Assembly: GCA_004352715.1 (NCBI GenBank)
Contig: SCFE01000034.1
Span: forward strand, 835,103 to 899,102
Source: Hofstenia miamia
Taxonomy: Eukaryota; Xenacoelomorpha; Acoela
DNA length: 64,000 nt
Direction of reading: 5' to 3'
Shown: positions 34,900 through 47,756 of the stretch, piece by piece
How positions within the stretch are numbered: the stretch's first letter is position 1
Layout: every line of letters starts with the position of its first letter
Position numbers and translations under genes: made by a program
The notes under the pieces: model-generated
What the model was told of the DNA's origin: nothing
What the model saw: only the letters and a program-made list of their open reading frames with translations
Database searches by the model: none

Positions 34900-37800
34900 T
34901 AATTGCAACTAAATGTAGAATTTTACTGAGCTCTGTCTTTTTTCAATATCTTTTTTAGAATGTTCCCTATATTATCTATAGGGAAAGATCCGCTGAATTA
35001 GACGGACATTTGAGAAACACAGTTTGGAAGATTTAAAGTATGCGGGATCGATCCATCTTGTTGGAGCAACCAACCATCGGAATAAAGAGCATTGACGTAG
35101 TGTATTAACTCAGAAATTACCTCGCAATATTTTTATGCATTCAATTTTTACTAAATCAATTATTGTCAAGCAAAATCATTTTATGCACCATATTTTTTGT
35201 AAATTTTTATGAAGGCATTGTTAATTTCTTTCCTTGTTTAGAGCACCACAGTGTTTTTATGCATCTAAAAAACACATTCTTCAGTGATCCAAACAGTATT
35301 GAAATCATAATTTTCCCATTCTTGTGCAAATTGTAGTCTTTTTAGGTTTCATCTTGCTCAAAGAGCCTCCATTTTTTATAATCATGATGTAATTTCAGAT
35401 GTTGAATGACAGGACCTTGTAGATATGTAGTTATATTGCAATATTTTGTCACGTACATTTATAGGTCGGCCGCTTGCTTGTTTCTTTCTAAGGATTGGTT
35501 TCTCCGCAATACTTAGACATGGAAGTTTGCTTTAATAGAAATTTGAAGAGTTCCATATTGCAAAAAGCTAATGAGGTTGAAATATAATTAGATAATTTAT
35601 TCACAAATTTCATTTATATTTTGCTGGGAAAAGGTTGATACAAAATTTGAAAATTACTTATTTTGTACGCCATTCTTCTATGTCTACAACTGTTTCGTGT
35701 TTTTCATAATATGCAATAAATAATACAAACGTTAAAAGTTTCAAAGTTTTGCATAGAACTCATTAGATTTGAAAAAACTCCATCACTCATTGAAAAATAC
35801 AACGCCTATTTTGTAGGAAAAATATTACATTTGATGTAATGAAACAGTTGATTGCACTTGGAATGACATAAAAGGAGAAAATAATACCCGGATCAGAAAC
35901 AAGAAATAAAGATATTGTTATGAGTCAGCAACTGCTTGACGAGACTAGAACACGGGCTACAAAAAGAAATCATCAAGCCAAAAGATATGTACATAAGATT
36001 CAGTGCATGAAGTAATGAGTTTAACATTAGGAATATATGTATACAAAATTGAACGGATTCTAAATTTATGTAAAGCCTGATCTAGGGCCGTGTGAACACT
36101 AAAAATTTCGAGTCGGGTGGAATCGAGTTGTGTTAATTTGATATTGCATAGTACATTGCGTGCTTGTCCAATTAAGAAAATGTAATTTTCTGATTGAAAA
36201 ACCTTTCTACACAATTTTTGTCCATGTCCCATTGTGGTTGAGTTATATTTTCATATTTTTTATATTAACTAACATAAAAGGGTTCGTTGATTGGTATTAC
36301 CATGGTAGACTCCCCTGCTGAGAGTGAGTTTATGTTTAGATTTGAATTTCTAATATGAAATATTTCAATTTCTAATCGTAAATTGGGTAAAACAGTTGAT
36401 CATTTACGAATGAACTTTACATTTATGATATTGATGGGCCTCGAGATCCCAAATCCGACTTGACTCGACATTTAAAAAAAATATCCGAATAGCAGAACTC
36501 TAGTCGAATCCAGGCAATTCGAACTTCCGCCTAATTCGAAAAGAATTTCACGATCCTAACAACGAAATTGAAAATAAGCCGACCAATGCAAATAACACCC
36601 CCGTTAAATCGAACTCACAATTAGTAACTAAATTATTTATTTTATACTAAAACTAAAATAGCATTTCTTCTACATTGTATATTATTTATTTATTTCATAA
36701 TATTCTGCTATATAAAATGGCACGATTAGATAATGTGTATTATCCCCTCTGGTATTTGCTAACATTCCGATCAGGTTAAAATGGTCCTACATAAGGCACC
36801 AAATGTCGTTTTCGCTTATACAAAAAGATTATAGCTTCTAATTTTTGAAAATTCGAAAAAAATTAGACAGTCCCAAACTGTTCGAATTATCCGGATCCGT
36901 CTATATTTGTTGACATGTTTCGAAATCGGCACTATAATGAAACCCACATTGCTTGGGCCAAGTAATTCGAATTAATGAAATGTGAAAGTATTTAAAAACA
37001 CTTCTACAAAGGATTTACATATATTGAAAATCATATGAGCAAGTAAAATATTAGTAGCAAACAATGAAATATTAAACAATTAAATATAATATTTCCATAA
37101 CAAACGGATAATAAAACAAAAGAAAAAAAATGCCTAAATATGTTTATGCTAGATGTCCAAAGCAGTCAGGCCTCTCAAAACATCTCAATTTTTGAAAACT
37201 CCCTTTGCTGTTTCATCTTAGGAAATGACATAAATTGTGCATATCGATGAATTCATGCATTGACCTATATTTCTTAAATAGTAATAAAACTTAATAAGTT
37301 GTTTCTAGTTAGGAAAACATTTTACTTTTGCGTGGAAAATTTACATATTCCCGTTAATATACTTTTATATTTAGAAATTTGGAAGCCAAATACCTATATT
37401 TCTTACATCAATTCTTACTTTTATGCGTTAACTTTCTTAAATATTGACCGCAGGCTAGGAATTTAGCAAAATATGCTACGCTATTGGGTCTACCCAGACA
37501 AATTTTTGAACTTTTAATTTTTTATTCTATTTTTATGATTTTTAATTTCTTAGTAGTATTTATTTCTTCCGCGTTGCACTATTCTTCACATTCGCATTCT
37601 GCTGTAAAATTTTGAGCAGTAACTTTACTAAAGTAAAGCATTTGAATTTATTTCACTTTACAGCATAAAAACAATAATCGCTGCCTTATAAATGACCTAG
37701 AATAGAGAAACGTTACTTACATTCTCCACTTCACTTAAAAATACATTAGCCCAAAAACATTTCAAAAAAATATTAACACAATTTTAACAGAATTTCTTTA

Positions 37801-38280
37801 AGGCATCGATTTTTAACTGCTTAATATCATCTATATGACTGGTTGCACTCTATTAATTTGATAGACAAGGGAAAAATGTGATTTGAAAATTTCTTAGGCC
37901 TATATAACATACAAACGCGTACGTCTAATTAAGGTTTTATTAAGCAAATTTCGCCCAAATAGGATTTGCGCTAAAATCAGGGTTAGGTTTTCTGATTACG
38001 CAAAATATTAGAAACGAAATTGAATATTCACATGAAAATTTTGTGAAATATCAATTATTTTAAACTTCTGTTCTAATTTTTGAAAAACTAGGAACTTCAT
38101 CAAAACAATCTCACTCAATCTTGGAATGTAAAAACTCAAATTCATGATGGGAGAGTAATTTTAACATGACTCATAAAGAGTTAGTGAAAGTTTTTATATA
38201 TTTCAAGTTTCAATTATATTCATCAATGACATATGCATAAAATGTATGTTGTAAATTTCGAAAATCTCAATTTAACAGTC
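34900..38280. other. no recognised gene
   Basis: More than 3 kb of AT-rich sequence. Several short frames occur but none shows a motif I recognise. Scattered attcgaa motifs at 36480-36970 look like an eroded transposon end but do not form a pair that I can defend. Confidence 0.45.
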
Positions 38281-38297
38281 AACTTCCTTAAGAATAT

Positions 38298-39540
38298 TCA
38301 TAGCAAGGCTTGAACTTTGAAAAAAGTAATATCAACTTGACTCAAATAATATTTGTTTGTATTAGGATGAGATTTTAATTTAATTAAGCAACATATTTTA
38401 CAGTGTGAAAAAATTATATTATTAAGGGATTCGTACTCTTGCCAATGATAATTTACCAACAAGGCTTCCTTAAGTCTGCCAATTGTATTGTCTGAATTAA
38501 AGTAATTATAAATGAAACAAAAAATTCGTGTTTTTAGGTACTCAGAATTGTCAAAACTTTGACTTGAATGTGCTAACAGAACCTGATAATTAATTTGAAG
38601 TGTGCAATCATCCATATTCAAACTCAAAACTGATTACTATTCCATTCAAAAATTTTGTAAATGAAGCTCATCCAATTTAACAAGAGATCTTTGTAGTAGA
38701 GTCAATTGCTATTTTGTTGCCGAGATACATTATGTTTTATTCCAGAAAGATGGGACAAAGCTAATCTTCATAATGTTTTCATAAAAAACTTAAAACATAC
38801 TGCCAGGGGATTAAGTTTAAATATTGCAGCAAGTTTCATTAATTGATTTGCATTTGAATTGAATAAATAAAATTAATTAGTCATATTGTAGAATCAAGGG
38901 TTGGCAACTCTAATTACATTACAGAACTCATTGTCATAGCAGAAGTGACATTTTAACAGCCCTGATTCCAGTAAATTAGATAAGTAGAATTTAAGCATAA
39001 ACATCAGTAATTCATCCAAGTAACTAGTAACTGTTTTAGGTAGCATCGTGGATGAGCAATTTGTATGGCAAACTAAAATCAAAATAAAGGTTTACATCAT
39101 ATTGACATCATTACAAGTAGCAAAATCAAATAAAACAAGAATCACAAAATCCCTAAGTGACTCTACAATATACTATTAAAACTAATTTTTTTATTAATAA
39201 GAACAGTAATTGTATGTTTATATTTTTTGGTTTATTACTTTCACAGAACCATTTGTAGTTAGCAAATCACAGATAATTATAGCAATAGAAGAACCTATGT
39301 GTTCACATTGCTTTAAGTAATAAAAGATTAAATAATAAAATATGTACAGTAGTAGTAATAGAAGGGCAGACTTTGTCCCAATGGGACACCATGAAGTTCT
39401 CGTAACACTTAGCTGATTCATCAATATTGGAGGAGTGGTTTAGTGAGTCATCTCTACTTGACAGCTCACTAATGTATTTTTGACAACTGCTAATTGATTT
39501 GTGACACTTATTTAATTGATTTTCATAGTGATTCATATAT
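38298..39540 (-). pseudogene. possible decayed gene with a tRNA-binding (EMAP-II-like) motif
   Basis: Three minus-strand frames in series (39536-39303, 39082-38894, 38627-38298) have protein-like composition. The last contains CKICCLIKLKSHPNTNKYYL followed by SQVDI, which resembles the strand-turn of the tRNA-binding domain (G.I.....HP.AD.LYV..VD.G) of AIMP1/EMAP-II and some tRNA synthetases. The expected Gly and the rest of the OB fold are not present downstream. It could be an old pseudogene, an exon whose partners I missed, or chance. Confidence 0.3.
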
Positions 39541-39544
39541 GTGT

Positions 39545-41970
39545 TGAGGCATATTTAGTTTACATTTGTGGTTGTGTTTTGCTATAGTGAAGTTACATGA
39601 TTTTGGTTGCTATACCACACATTATTTACACATGTTACACCTATGTATTTTATAATAACTCACTTTTAAAAATTTCATATGCTTCAATTGATTAACCATT
39701 GATACATACAATGTTTATTTCATTTTCACTATTATACTACATGTTAATATAGATTGCTATCAATTTTCCATAATTTCAAAAAGCTTGCACATACAATGTT
39801 TTACTTGTTTTTTGAGAAAACTTTCAAATTAGTCTACACTTTGTTTTTCAAAACACTTTCATTGTAAAAAATTTCATGCATTTAATTCATTTTTTTGCAA
39901 ATCATAGAAAATTATTCACTATACACAACATGCTTCAATTGATTAACCATCCCTACATACAATGTTTATTTGAAATACATTGATATTTCATTGTAAAAAA
40001 TTCCATGTGCTTAATTCAATTTCACAAATCAGGGAAAGTATTCACTATACTTAAAGGCGTAATACATAATAAAAGCAACCTACATTTTCAGAAAGAGAAA
40101 AACATGGTTTAATGTATATAATTTAGTTTAAAAATATATGATGTAGAGATAAAACAAATATAATCAGATAAACCAACAATGCATCTATTTGTTTATTCCA
40201 AAAAACATGTATAACCAAATAAAACAATAAAAGTATTTAGTGTATCCTGGTTTTTCTTTCTGTAGATGTATTTGTTACCCAAATTTGGTCGTCAACATTA
40301 AAACCAACCTTTACCCACTTCCATTACTAACCAAATTAATCCTGCAATGCATGTGAATTTTGATATATATTAGCAAAATACGTCCTCAGCAAGCTGTGTG
40401 TGGGGTTCTCCAATCTCTCTCTCTAATTAAAGCCATCTGCTATCTATTTTCTTCATAATTCTTCATTATGGTTTTTTATGCTAAAACATGCTTTCATCCC
40501 CTTGTGTAATATACAATGTCAGAGAAATGTGTGCATTCTATTTTTCTCTCTCATCTGTTACCATGGGAATTCGCCAATTGAGAATTAACACAATTTAGCA
40601 TGTGCACCAGTCTATTTCTTTGATGGATAATCATGGGGAACTAAAATTTAAAACATTAATAATAATTTGCTTTACCTTAAAAATGTTTAAACCATTTACA
40701 CTAGTGGAGAATTAGCTTATTATTTTTGTAATATTGCAATGAAGCACAGATCATTTTTCACCAGAAAATATAAAAACTGTCTGTCTTTAAACCTAAAACA
40801 TGTACAAATAAACAAAATATTAAACCACATCACCTGTATGTAGTAAAACACCATTTACAGATAAACTATAAATAATTGCTAACAATGAGTGTAAGGTGTT
40901 TTTGTTAAAACAATGTATGATGGAAATAGAGATAATACAAAAATGTATATAGGCATATAACACACTCCCTGCTGCCAAGATGTCAATTTCCACTAACTTT
41001 TTACGTTATGAAGCAAAGTAACATGTGATGATAATTTCACACATCAAAAATTTTTCTCTATGTATTGTTTGACAGGATGACTCAGTGCCTCCTTAATGCA
41101 TTAATTGTAAAAAATGTCAATAGACACACACACTCTCATGGAATAAAAAACTTCAAAATTATAATGCTGATAGAGGAGTAAGTTGTAATTCCTTTACTAA
41201 TTAAAGACCCCAGAAAAATTACAATTACTAATGCAATGGTAATAAAAAAGAGTCAAGAAGGCAAAATAAAAATGCAATACACATAAAATGAAATATTTAA
41301 CACCTGGGAAGAAGCATGAATTATTAGAAACCTTGTGTTTGTTTTTAAAAAATATATAAGTTGACGATTTTTTCCATTAGTTTAATTTGTAAACCCCACG
41401 ATGTGTTCACCATTCTAAACATATAAATGTTTTGTAAATATTTTATTACTCACATGCAAAAAATAGAGACGTGTGATGCACACACACATGCAAATACAAA
41501 AATTTAAACTGTATATGATTAAACAAAATATTCAATGTAGCAAAAATTGGTGTGTATATTTTAGTTAAAAAAGGAAATTTTAAAAAATGTACTCAATTAA
41601 ATCTGAAATATTATAATATGTGTAGGTTATCAAGCAATTATATGATAACATACCTTGTTATTTTGTGTGTAGATGTATTTGAAACCAAGACATATTGAAT
41701 TCAATCATCACCAATTTGTATAGTTCTTTATCATTATATAGTGATAAACAAGTCTTTTTCAAAGTGAAACTTTCTTAAATTGACTTGAAATATGGTTTAA
41801 ACTCTACCTACTTTGTTGAAAAAACCACATATGACGTGTAAACTTGAACAAAAAGGCAAAACCATTTCACTGATTCCATAGCAGTCTGCTAAAACTAATA
41901 GTAGTGAATGCTATTGTAAAACATAGTTCATGTACTCTTATATGAAATAATCCACTACATGGCTAGATGT
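39545..41970. other. non-coding AT-rich region with imperfect local repeats
   Basis: No gene recognised. Sequences like cttcaattgattaaccat...acatacaatgtttattt occur near 39683 and 39930, and ttcattgtaaaaaattycatg near 39856 and 39988, suggesting an old tandem duplication of about 130-250 bp. Confidence 0.45.
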
Positions 41971-41977
41971 AAAGGTG

Positions 41978-42475
41978 GATGAATCTTCATGTTAAATATT
42001 TTGTACTAATCATTAACAAAACATTTCACGAAAAAATTTGAGAGCTAGAAACCACAAAGAAATTTTGTAAAACGTATACAAAGCAATAATGTATCTCAAA
42101 GCAGATGAATCTTCATGTTAAATATTTTGTATTATTCATTAACAAAATGTTTCACAAAAAAATTTGAGAGCTAGAAACCACCAAGAAATTTTGTAAAATG
42201 CATACATAGCAATAGTGTATCTCAAGGCAGATGAATCTTCATGTTAAATATTTTGTATTAATCATTAACAAAACGTTTCACGAAAAAATTTGAGAGCTAG
42301 AAACGACCAAGAAATTTTGTAAAATAAATTCAAAGCAATAATGTATTTCAAGGCGGATAAATCTTCATGTTAAATATTTTGTATTAATCATTAACAAAAT
42401 GTTTCATGAAAAAATTTGAGAGCTAGAAACCACCAAGAAATTTTATAAAACGCATACAAAGTAATAATTATATTT
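41978..42475. repeat. minisatellite, four units of 126 bp
   Basis: Units begin with gatgaatcttcatgttaaat at 41978, 42104, 42230 and 42356, a constant period of 126 bp. They share ttgagagctagaaac and gaaattttgtaaaa blocks. Differences are mostly single-base. No open frame runs through the array. Confidence 0.95.
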
Positions 42476-42765
42476 GTAAGCATTGCCTACTACATAGAAA
42501 CTTTTTTCAATGAAATCATATTGGAGAAGGAATGCCTATAAATTACATTGTTATTAAAAAACATATACTACCACTAAATTAGAGTGAAACTTCCAAAATA
42601 ATTTTCAGTGCATTACTTCAAACACATTACATAATTATATTGTAAAAAATAATTCAAATGAAAATACAATTTTAATTAAATGCAAAGTAACTGAACAATT
42701 ACAACATTAGACTAGATAACCTTGAATACTTTTTCAAAATAGAAATTCCCTTCCTTTGAGATACC

Positions 42766-43035
42766 AGACTTTGTCTATTGGAAAAATAAGATACTTTCTT
42801 AGGGTATATTTTCAATTATTGTCAATTCACTTCCATCTTGCGCTTGAAGTGAATTATTTTCATTATAAATCTTTTCATGACTGCTATGTGACAAGAGGTC
42901 TAAATCTTCATCACTGCTGCTTGTTGAATATGAAATATCATGTAATAGCTGATCATCATTATTCTCCTCTACCTCTTCTCAATCTTGTTCAGTGTCATCT
43001 CCAGATTCATCACTTGGAAGATTTATCAATGTTTA
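42766..43035 (-). pseudogene. acidic low-complexity coding-like segment
   Basis: The minus strand reads an acidic, Ser/Asp-rich stretch (SGDDTEQD, EEVEENNDDQ, TSSSDEDLDLLSHSSHE) with one internal TGA stop and another stop near its end. Such acidic regions occur at the N termini of piggyBac and other transposases and in many nuclear proteins. I cannot assign it to a family. Confidence 0.3.
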
Positions 43036-43435
43036 CAACAAACATGGAGCTGAAATCCATTGAGACATTACAAATGACAAATGATACTGGTATGCTTGAA
43101 AGTTCTACACCTTTGCAGCAATTCTATCAAATTAAATTGTGGTATATTTAGTAATACATTATAATTGAGTACAATTAGCTGCGAAGCTCTGTCTGCAAAA
43201 TACTTGCACCTCTTTGAAATATTTACACAAACTGTTCACACCCTTTTTATTATATTAATAGAACAATACAATCTGTGCACATGAACACTTACATGAATTT
43301 AAGTTTTAAATATCATTTATAATATGTTACGAAGGTCTTGGGTATATTTGCAGTAATTTACAAAATGTAATATGGAATCATCAATTGACGGGGTTTGGTG
43401 CTTTTATGTATATTAAAAGTCTGGCACTTTTATTG

Positions 43436-44556
43436 TTAACCAAAATTTGATAGGTTAAGTTTAATTTTATTAGTTTTAGCCCATTTTAAAATTCGTTCAG
43501 CATCAATCATTAAATCTTTAAAATTACTGTTTAAAATCTTTACATCATCGGCAAAAAGTCTGAGACCAACAATGCAAAATTGAGTCAAATTAGAATAGAT
43601 TTGCTTTTCCTTATTATAGAAGGAATTGCTGAGCACATGCACTTAAATATTGAGAATGCGTTATAAAAACTTCTAATCATCATGTAATAAATCATTTTTT
43701 CAATGTACTAGTTCATTCATTGTATATTTTGCTTAGTTGTGTTTGTGACAAAACTCAATTTTGCACCTGTGGTCTCCGACTTTTTAGTGTCACTGTATAA
43801 CGTAGATATAATTTCATCAAATTCTTTATATACACATTCTAAATATGACAGTTGATCTTTTATTGGTAAAACCTAATTCATTATTTATTATATTATTATC
43901 CTTTCAAGTAAGAGGCCAAGTTTTAGTGAAATACCTATTTGCCTATAATTCTTAATATTTGCTTTGCATCCGCTTTTTAAGATTGGTGTTATGTAAGATG
44001 TTTTCCATATATTTGGGACTGAGCAATTCCTTATGCAATTTTTAAAAAGATTTAAGATGTGAATAGAAATTTCATTTTAAAATTCATAAATATATTTAGC
44101 TGGTAAATCATCTAAACCACATCCACTAGGAGTCATTTAATACTTTACAAACCATGTTTATAATTTGAATTTCATTATGAGTTAGTAGCTCAAAAGAAAA
44201 TGAAATTTCGTCATATTCTTCGCAAACAGATGAAAGGTAGTTGTTACATTAAATTACTAGAATGTCGTGGATCTTCAGCAATAATTTCAAAAAATATATT
44301 GGTAGCAGAATAGTTGTTTGATTAAAAGATTCCAAAAACTTGTAACAGTTATTGATATGTTTTGTAGAACATAAATTTCAATAAATAAAACTTTGTCTAA
44401 TTCCGCAGATGTAAATACATTGTTACATAATTCATAATATATTTCATTTCGTTTAGTAATCTGTTAAGAAATGAATTAAATATTCCGGATACTGGATAAT
44501 TTACAAGATACTGGATAATAGATTGTTCAATTATTACTGAAATACAACCTCATTTC
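43436..44556 (-). mobile_element. LINE copy, left member of an inverted pair
   Basis: On the minus strand an RT fragment is seen at about 44060-43900 (WKTSYITPILKSGCKANIKN, then YRQIGISL). Further on, at 43560-43440, the motif C region reads FADDVKILNSN, with both aspartates intact. From 43894 to 44556 the sequence is a nearly perfect inverted copy of 48838-49503, and it stops at an assembly gap. The reading frame is broken between the two motifs. Confidence 0.85.
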
Positions 44557-45556
44557 NNNNNNNNNNNNNNNNNNNNNNNNNNNNNNNNNNNNNNNNNNNN
44601 NNNNNNNNNNNNNNNNNNNNNNNNNNNNNNNNNNNNNNNNNNNNNNNNNNNNNNNNNNNNNNNNNNNNNNNNNNNNNNNNNNNNNNNNNNNNNNNNNNNN
44701 NNNNNNNNNNNNNNNNNNNNNNNNNNNNNNNNNNNNNNNNNNNNNNNNNNNNNNNNNNNNNNNNNNNNNNNNNNNNNNNNNNNNNNNNNNNNNNNNNNNN
44801 NNNNNNNNNNNNNNNNNNNNNNNNNNNNNNNNNNNNNNNNNNNNNNNNNNNNNNNNNNNNNNNNNNNNNNNNNNNNNNNNNNNNNNNNNNNNNNNNNNNN
44901 NNNNNNNNNNNNNNNNNNNNNNNNNNNNNNNNNNNNNNNNNNNNNNNNNNNNNNNNNNNNNNNNNNNNNNNNNNNNNNNNNNNNNNNNNNNNNNNNNNNN
45001 NNNNNNNNNNNNNNNNNNNNNNNNNNNNNNNNNNNNNNNNNNNNNNNNNNNNNNNNNNNNNNNNNNNNNNNNNNNNNNNNNNNNNNNNNNNNNNNNNNNN
45101 NNNNNNNNNNNNNNNNNNNNNNNNNNNNNNNNNNNNNNNNNNNNNNNNNNNNNNNNNNNNNNNNNNNNNNNNNNNNNNNNNNNNNNNNNNNNNNNNNNNN
45201 NNNNNNNNNNNNNNNNNNNNNNNNNNNNNNNNNNNNNNNNNNNNNNNNNNNNNNNNNNNNNNNNNNNNNNNNNNNNNNNNNNNNNNNNNNNNNNNNNNNN
45301 NNNNNNNNNNNNNNNNNNNNNNNNNNNNNNNNNNNNNNNNNNNNNNNNNNNNNNNNNNNNNNNNNNNNNNNNNNNNNNNNNNNNNNNNNNNNNNNNNNNN
45401 NNNNNNNNNNNNNNNNNNNNNNNNNNNNNNNNNNNNNNNNNNNNNNNNNNNNNNNNNNNNNNNNNNNNNNNNNNNNNNNNNNNNNNNNNNNNNNNNNNNN
45501 NNNNNNNNNNNNNNNNNNNNNNNNNNNNNNNNNNNNNNNNNNNNNNNNNNNNNNNN
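44557..45556. other. assembly gap of exactly 1000 N
   Basis: A round-number gap that starts exactly where the left inverted LINE arm ends. It probably marks a scaffold join and not a measured distance. Confidence 0.97.
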
Positions 45557-45624
45557 GATATTATCAAAGTGAACCCGAAAGGGGTTGTTATAATACGGTA
45601 TATATTAAACATGGCATAATGCAA

Positions 45625-45720
45625 ACAAAATGTGATATTAACAAAAATTACTCATACCAAAAAAATGGTGTGTGATATTATCAGAAGTGAAATTACTCAT
45701 ACCAAAAAATGTAATTATAT
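45625..45720. repeat. short tandem duplication
   Basis: Two imperfect copies of a unit of about 43 bp, each containing tgtgatatta and attactcataccaaaaaa. Confidence 0.7.
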
Positions 45721-45930
45721 CAAAACAAGGTAAATTTGGGTGTGAATCATTTAACCAGGTCCGAATGTGCTAATTAAAAACTAATAGTGAGCTGTCAGCC
45801 GGTTACCCCGAGTTGTCAAGAAAGCTTTGTGAGCTGTCAAAACAAGTAGGTGATTCACTAATTATCATTTGCAAACACCCCTCGATATCTGTGAGTCAGC
45901 ACTCAAACCACCCTCGCCAATATTCACGAT

Positions 45931-45972
45931 CTGTCACGTGACGTGTGACGTCATCAGCTCTCGACCAATCAG
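45931..45972. promoter_or_regulatory. E-box, CRE and CCAAT cluster (candidate promoter or element-borne enhancer)
   Basis: Three classic vertebrate-style promoter motifs lie in 37 bp. The palindrome gtcacgtgac (E-box CACGTG at 45935-45940) comes first, then a full CRE TGACGTCA (45946-45953) and accaatcag (CCAAT at 45965-45969). The surrounding 45770-46010 is distinctly GC-richer than the window. No gene with a recognisable function starts just downstream. It may belong to a mobile element. Function is inference from motifs. Confidence 0.4.
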
Positions 45973-46013
45973 AGGCGTTTTTGTGGGGTCTCCTTCTGCC
46001 CCCCTTTACTACT

Positions 46014-46692
46014 TTCCTGATTTCAAGCAAGGAACATTAAGTAAACGCTTTCCAGATTCTGTTGCTGCATTTAAAAAAAAATTAGTGTTACATACACTAT
46101 AATATTTTTAACATGCAGAGATGGTCATAAGCAACCGATGAAATCACATATTTAAAACTTCATCGTTTTACATCGTTTCCATATGTTGCACATTTAAATA
46201 TTATTTGATTTACTAGACTAATAATTATTTATATTTTTTTTACATCATTTTAGTTGACTATGCTTCAAAGACTAATTCTGGAAGAAAGAATATTCCTTAC
46301 TAAAACAACATAGAAGTTAAATTGCTCCTCCGCGTATGGAGAGTTTAAAAATAGGTTTGGGAGAAGTGTTCGCTGGAACACTGTAAATGATTCGATTAAA
46401 AAGTTACCGTCCATGAGAAGGAGCCGGTATCTGCTCGTCTTCTATCATTGGACCTTATTTTTTGATGAACCAATAATCTTCATATGAAAACAAGCTTTGC
46501 TTTTCCTGCAATATGGGAAATAGCTGGTGCCAATGGTGATGGTGCTGACTACTGGTAGCAACAAGACGGAGCACCACCCATTACTTTACACCTGTAAGAA
46601 AAGCAATTGATAATGAATTCCCAGAGCGCTGGATAGGAAGAAGAGGTTTTGTATCGAATGGCCTGCCCGAAGTCCTGATATGACTCTGATGG
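46014..46692 (+). mobile_element. partial Tc1-like element, inverted left arm
   Basis: This is an inverted, nearly identical copy of 47047-47739. It includes about 90 bp of flanking sequence (ending like a LINE C terminus, GTLSKRFPDSVAAFKKKL), the terminal sequence cagagatggtcataagcaac, and a broken transposase start (QRLILEERIFLTKTT). It ends abruptly after ctctgatgg, where it joins the other end of the full copy. Confidence 0.8.
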
Positions 46693-46699
46693 CTATATA

Positions 46700-47622
46700 C
46701 AGTAGTGGCCATAAGTAACAGATGAAATCGATTACTTAATGCCATAGTGTATTTATTGAAAACACAGTACAAATTTATCACAAATGAATGTGTGATAACA
46801 TCTTCATTTAAAAGACATAATACAAATTTAATATGGAGAATGTAAAAACTAGAAATTATCACTCAAAATGATGTCCATCTGACAGAATACATTTTTCTAT
46901 ACGATTTAGCACATATCTACAAATAGTTTGACACACAATTTCATCAAAATTGTTGAATGCACCGATAATTCTTTTTTGTAATTCTGCTAGACTTTGACTA
47001 CTTACTTTGAATACATTTTCTTTTATTATTCCCCATATGGCATAGTCCATCAGAGTCATATCAGGACTTCGTGCAGGCCATTCGATACAAAACCTCTTCT
47101 TCCTATCCAGCGCTCTGGGAATTCATTATCAATTGCTTTTCTTACAGGTGTAAAGTAATGGGTGGTGCTCCGTCTTGTTGCTACCAGTAGTCAGCGCCAT
47201 CACCATTGGCACCAGCTATTTCCCATATTGCAGGAAAAGCAAAACTTGTTTTCATATGAAGATTATTGGTCCATCAAAAAATAAGGTCCAATGATAGAAG
47301 ACGAGCAGATACCGGCTCCTTCTCGTGGACGGTAACTTTTTAATCAAATCATTTACAGTGTTCCAGCGAACACTTCTCCCAAACCTATTTTTAAACTCTC
47401 CATACGCGGAGGAGCAATTTAACTTGTATGTTGTTTTAGTAAGGAATATTCTTTCTTCCAGAATTAATCTTTGAGGCATAGTCAACTACAATGATGTAAA
47501 ACAAACGTAAATAATTATTAGTCTAGTAAATCAAATAATATTTAAATGTGCGGCATATGGAAACGATGTAAAACGATGAAGTTTTAAATATGTGATTTCA
47601 TCGGTTGCTTATGACCATCTCT
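46700..47622 (-). mobile_element. Tc1/IS630-like element, internally deleted
   Basis: Ends: acagtagtggccataagtaa at about 46699 and the reverse complement of gcttatgaccatctctgta at about 47622, imperfect inverted repeats. The minus strand encodes a transposase start (MTMPQRLILEERIFLTKTTY at 47485) with a helix-turn-helix region. It then passes to the middle (GPIIFI; a frameshifted QQDGAP region near 47180) and the end (IEWPARSP, then MTLMDYAIWGIIKENVFKVS at 47059-46860). The part with the first catalytic Asp is missing and the frame is broken. The element is 923 bp, against about 1.3 kb for intact relatives. Confidence 0.75.
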
Positions 47623-47756
47623 GTATGTTAAAAATATTACAGCGTCTGTAACCTTCCGATTTTTAACACTAAATTTTTTTAAATGAAGCAACAGGATCTG
47701 GAAAGCGTTTACTTAATGTTCCTTGCTTGAAATCAGGAATCAATGTTAAGCACCAT

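Noticed and set aside
36480-36970. Tigger-like terminal repeats (attcgaa-rich)
   Set aside because: The candidate ends do not pair well and no target duplication was found.
41978-42475. CRISPR-like array
   Set aside because: Units are contiguous 126-bp tandem copies without unique spacers, in a eukaryotic sequence.
44527-45624. 365-codon minus-strand frame
   Set aside because: Almost entirely N; an artefact of the gap.
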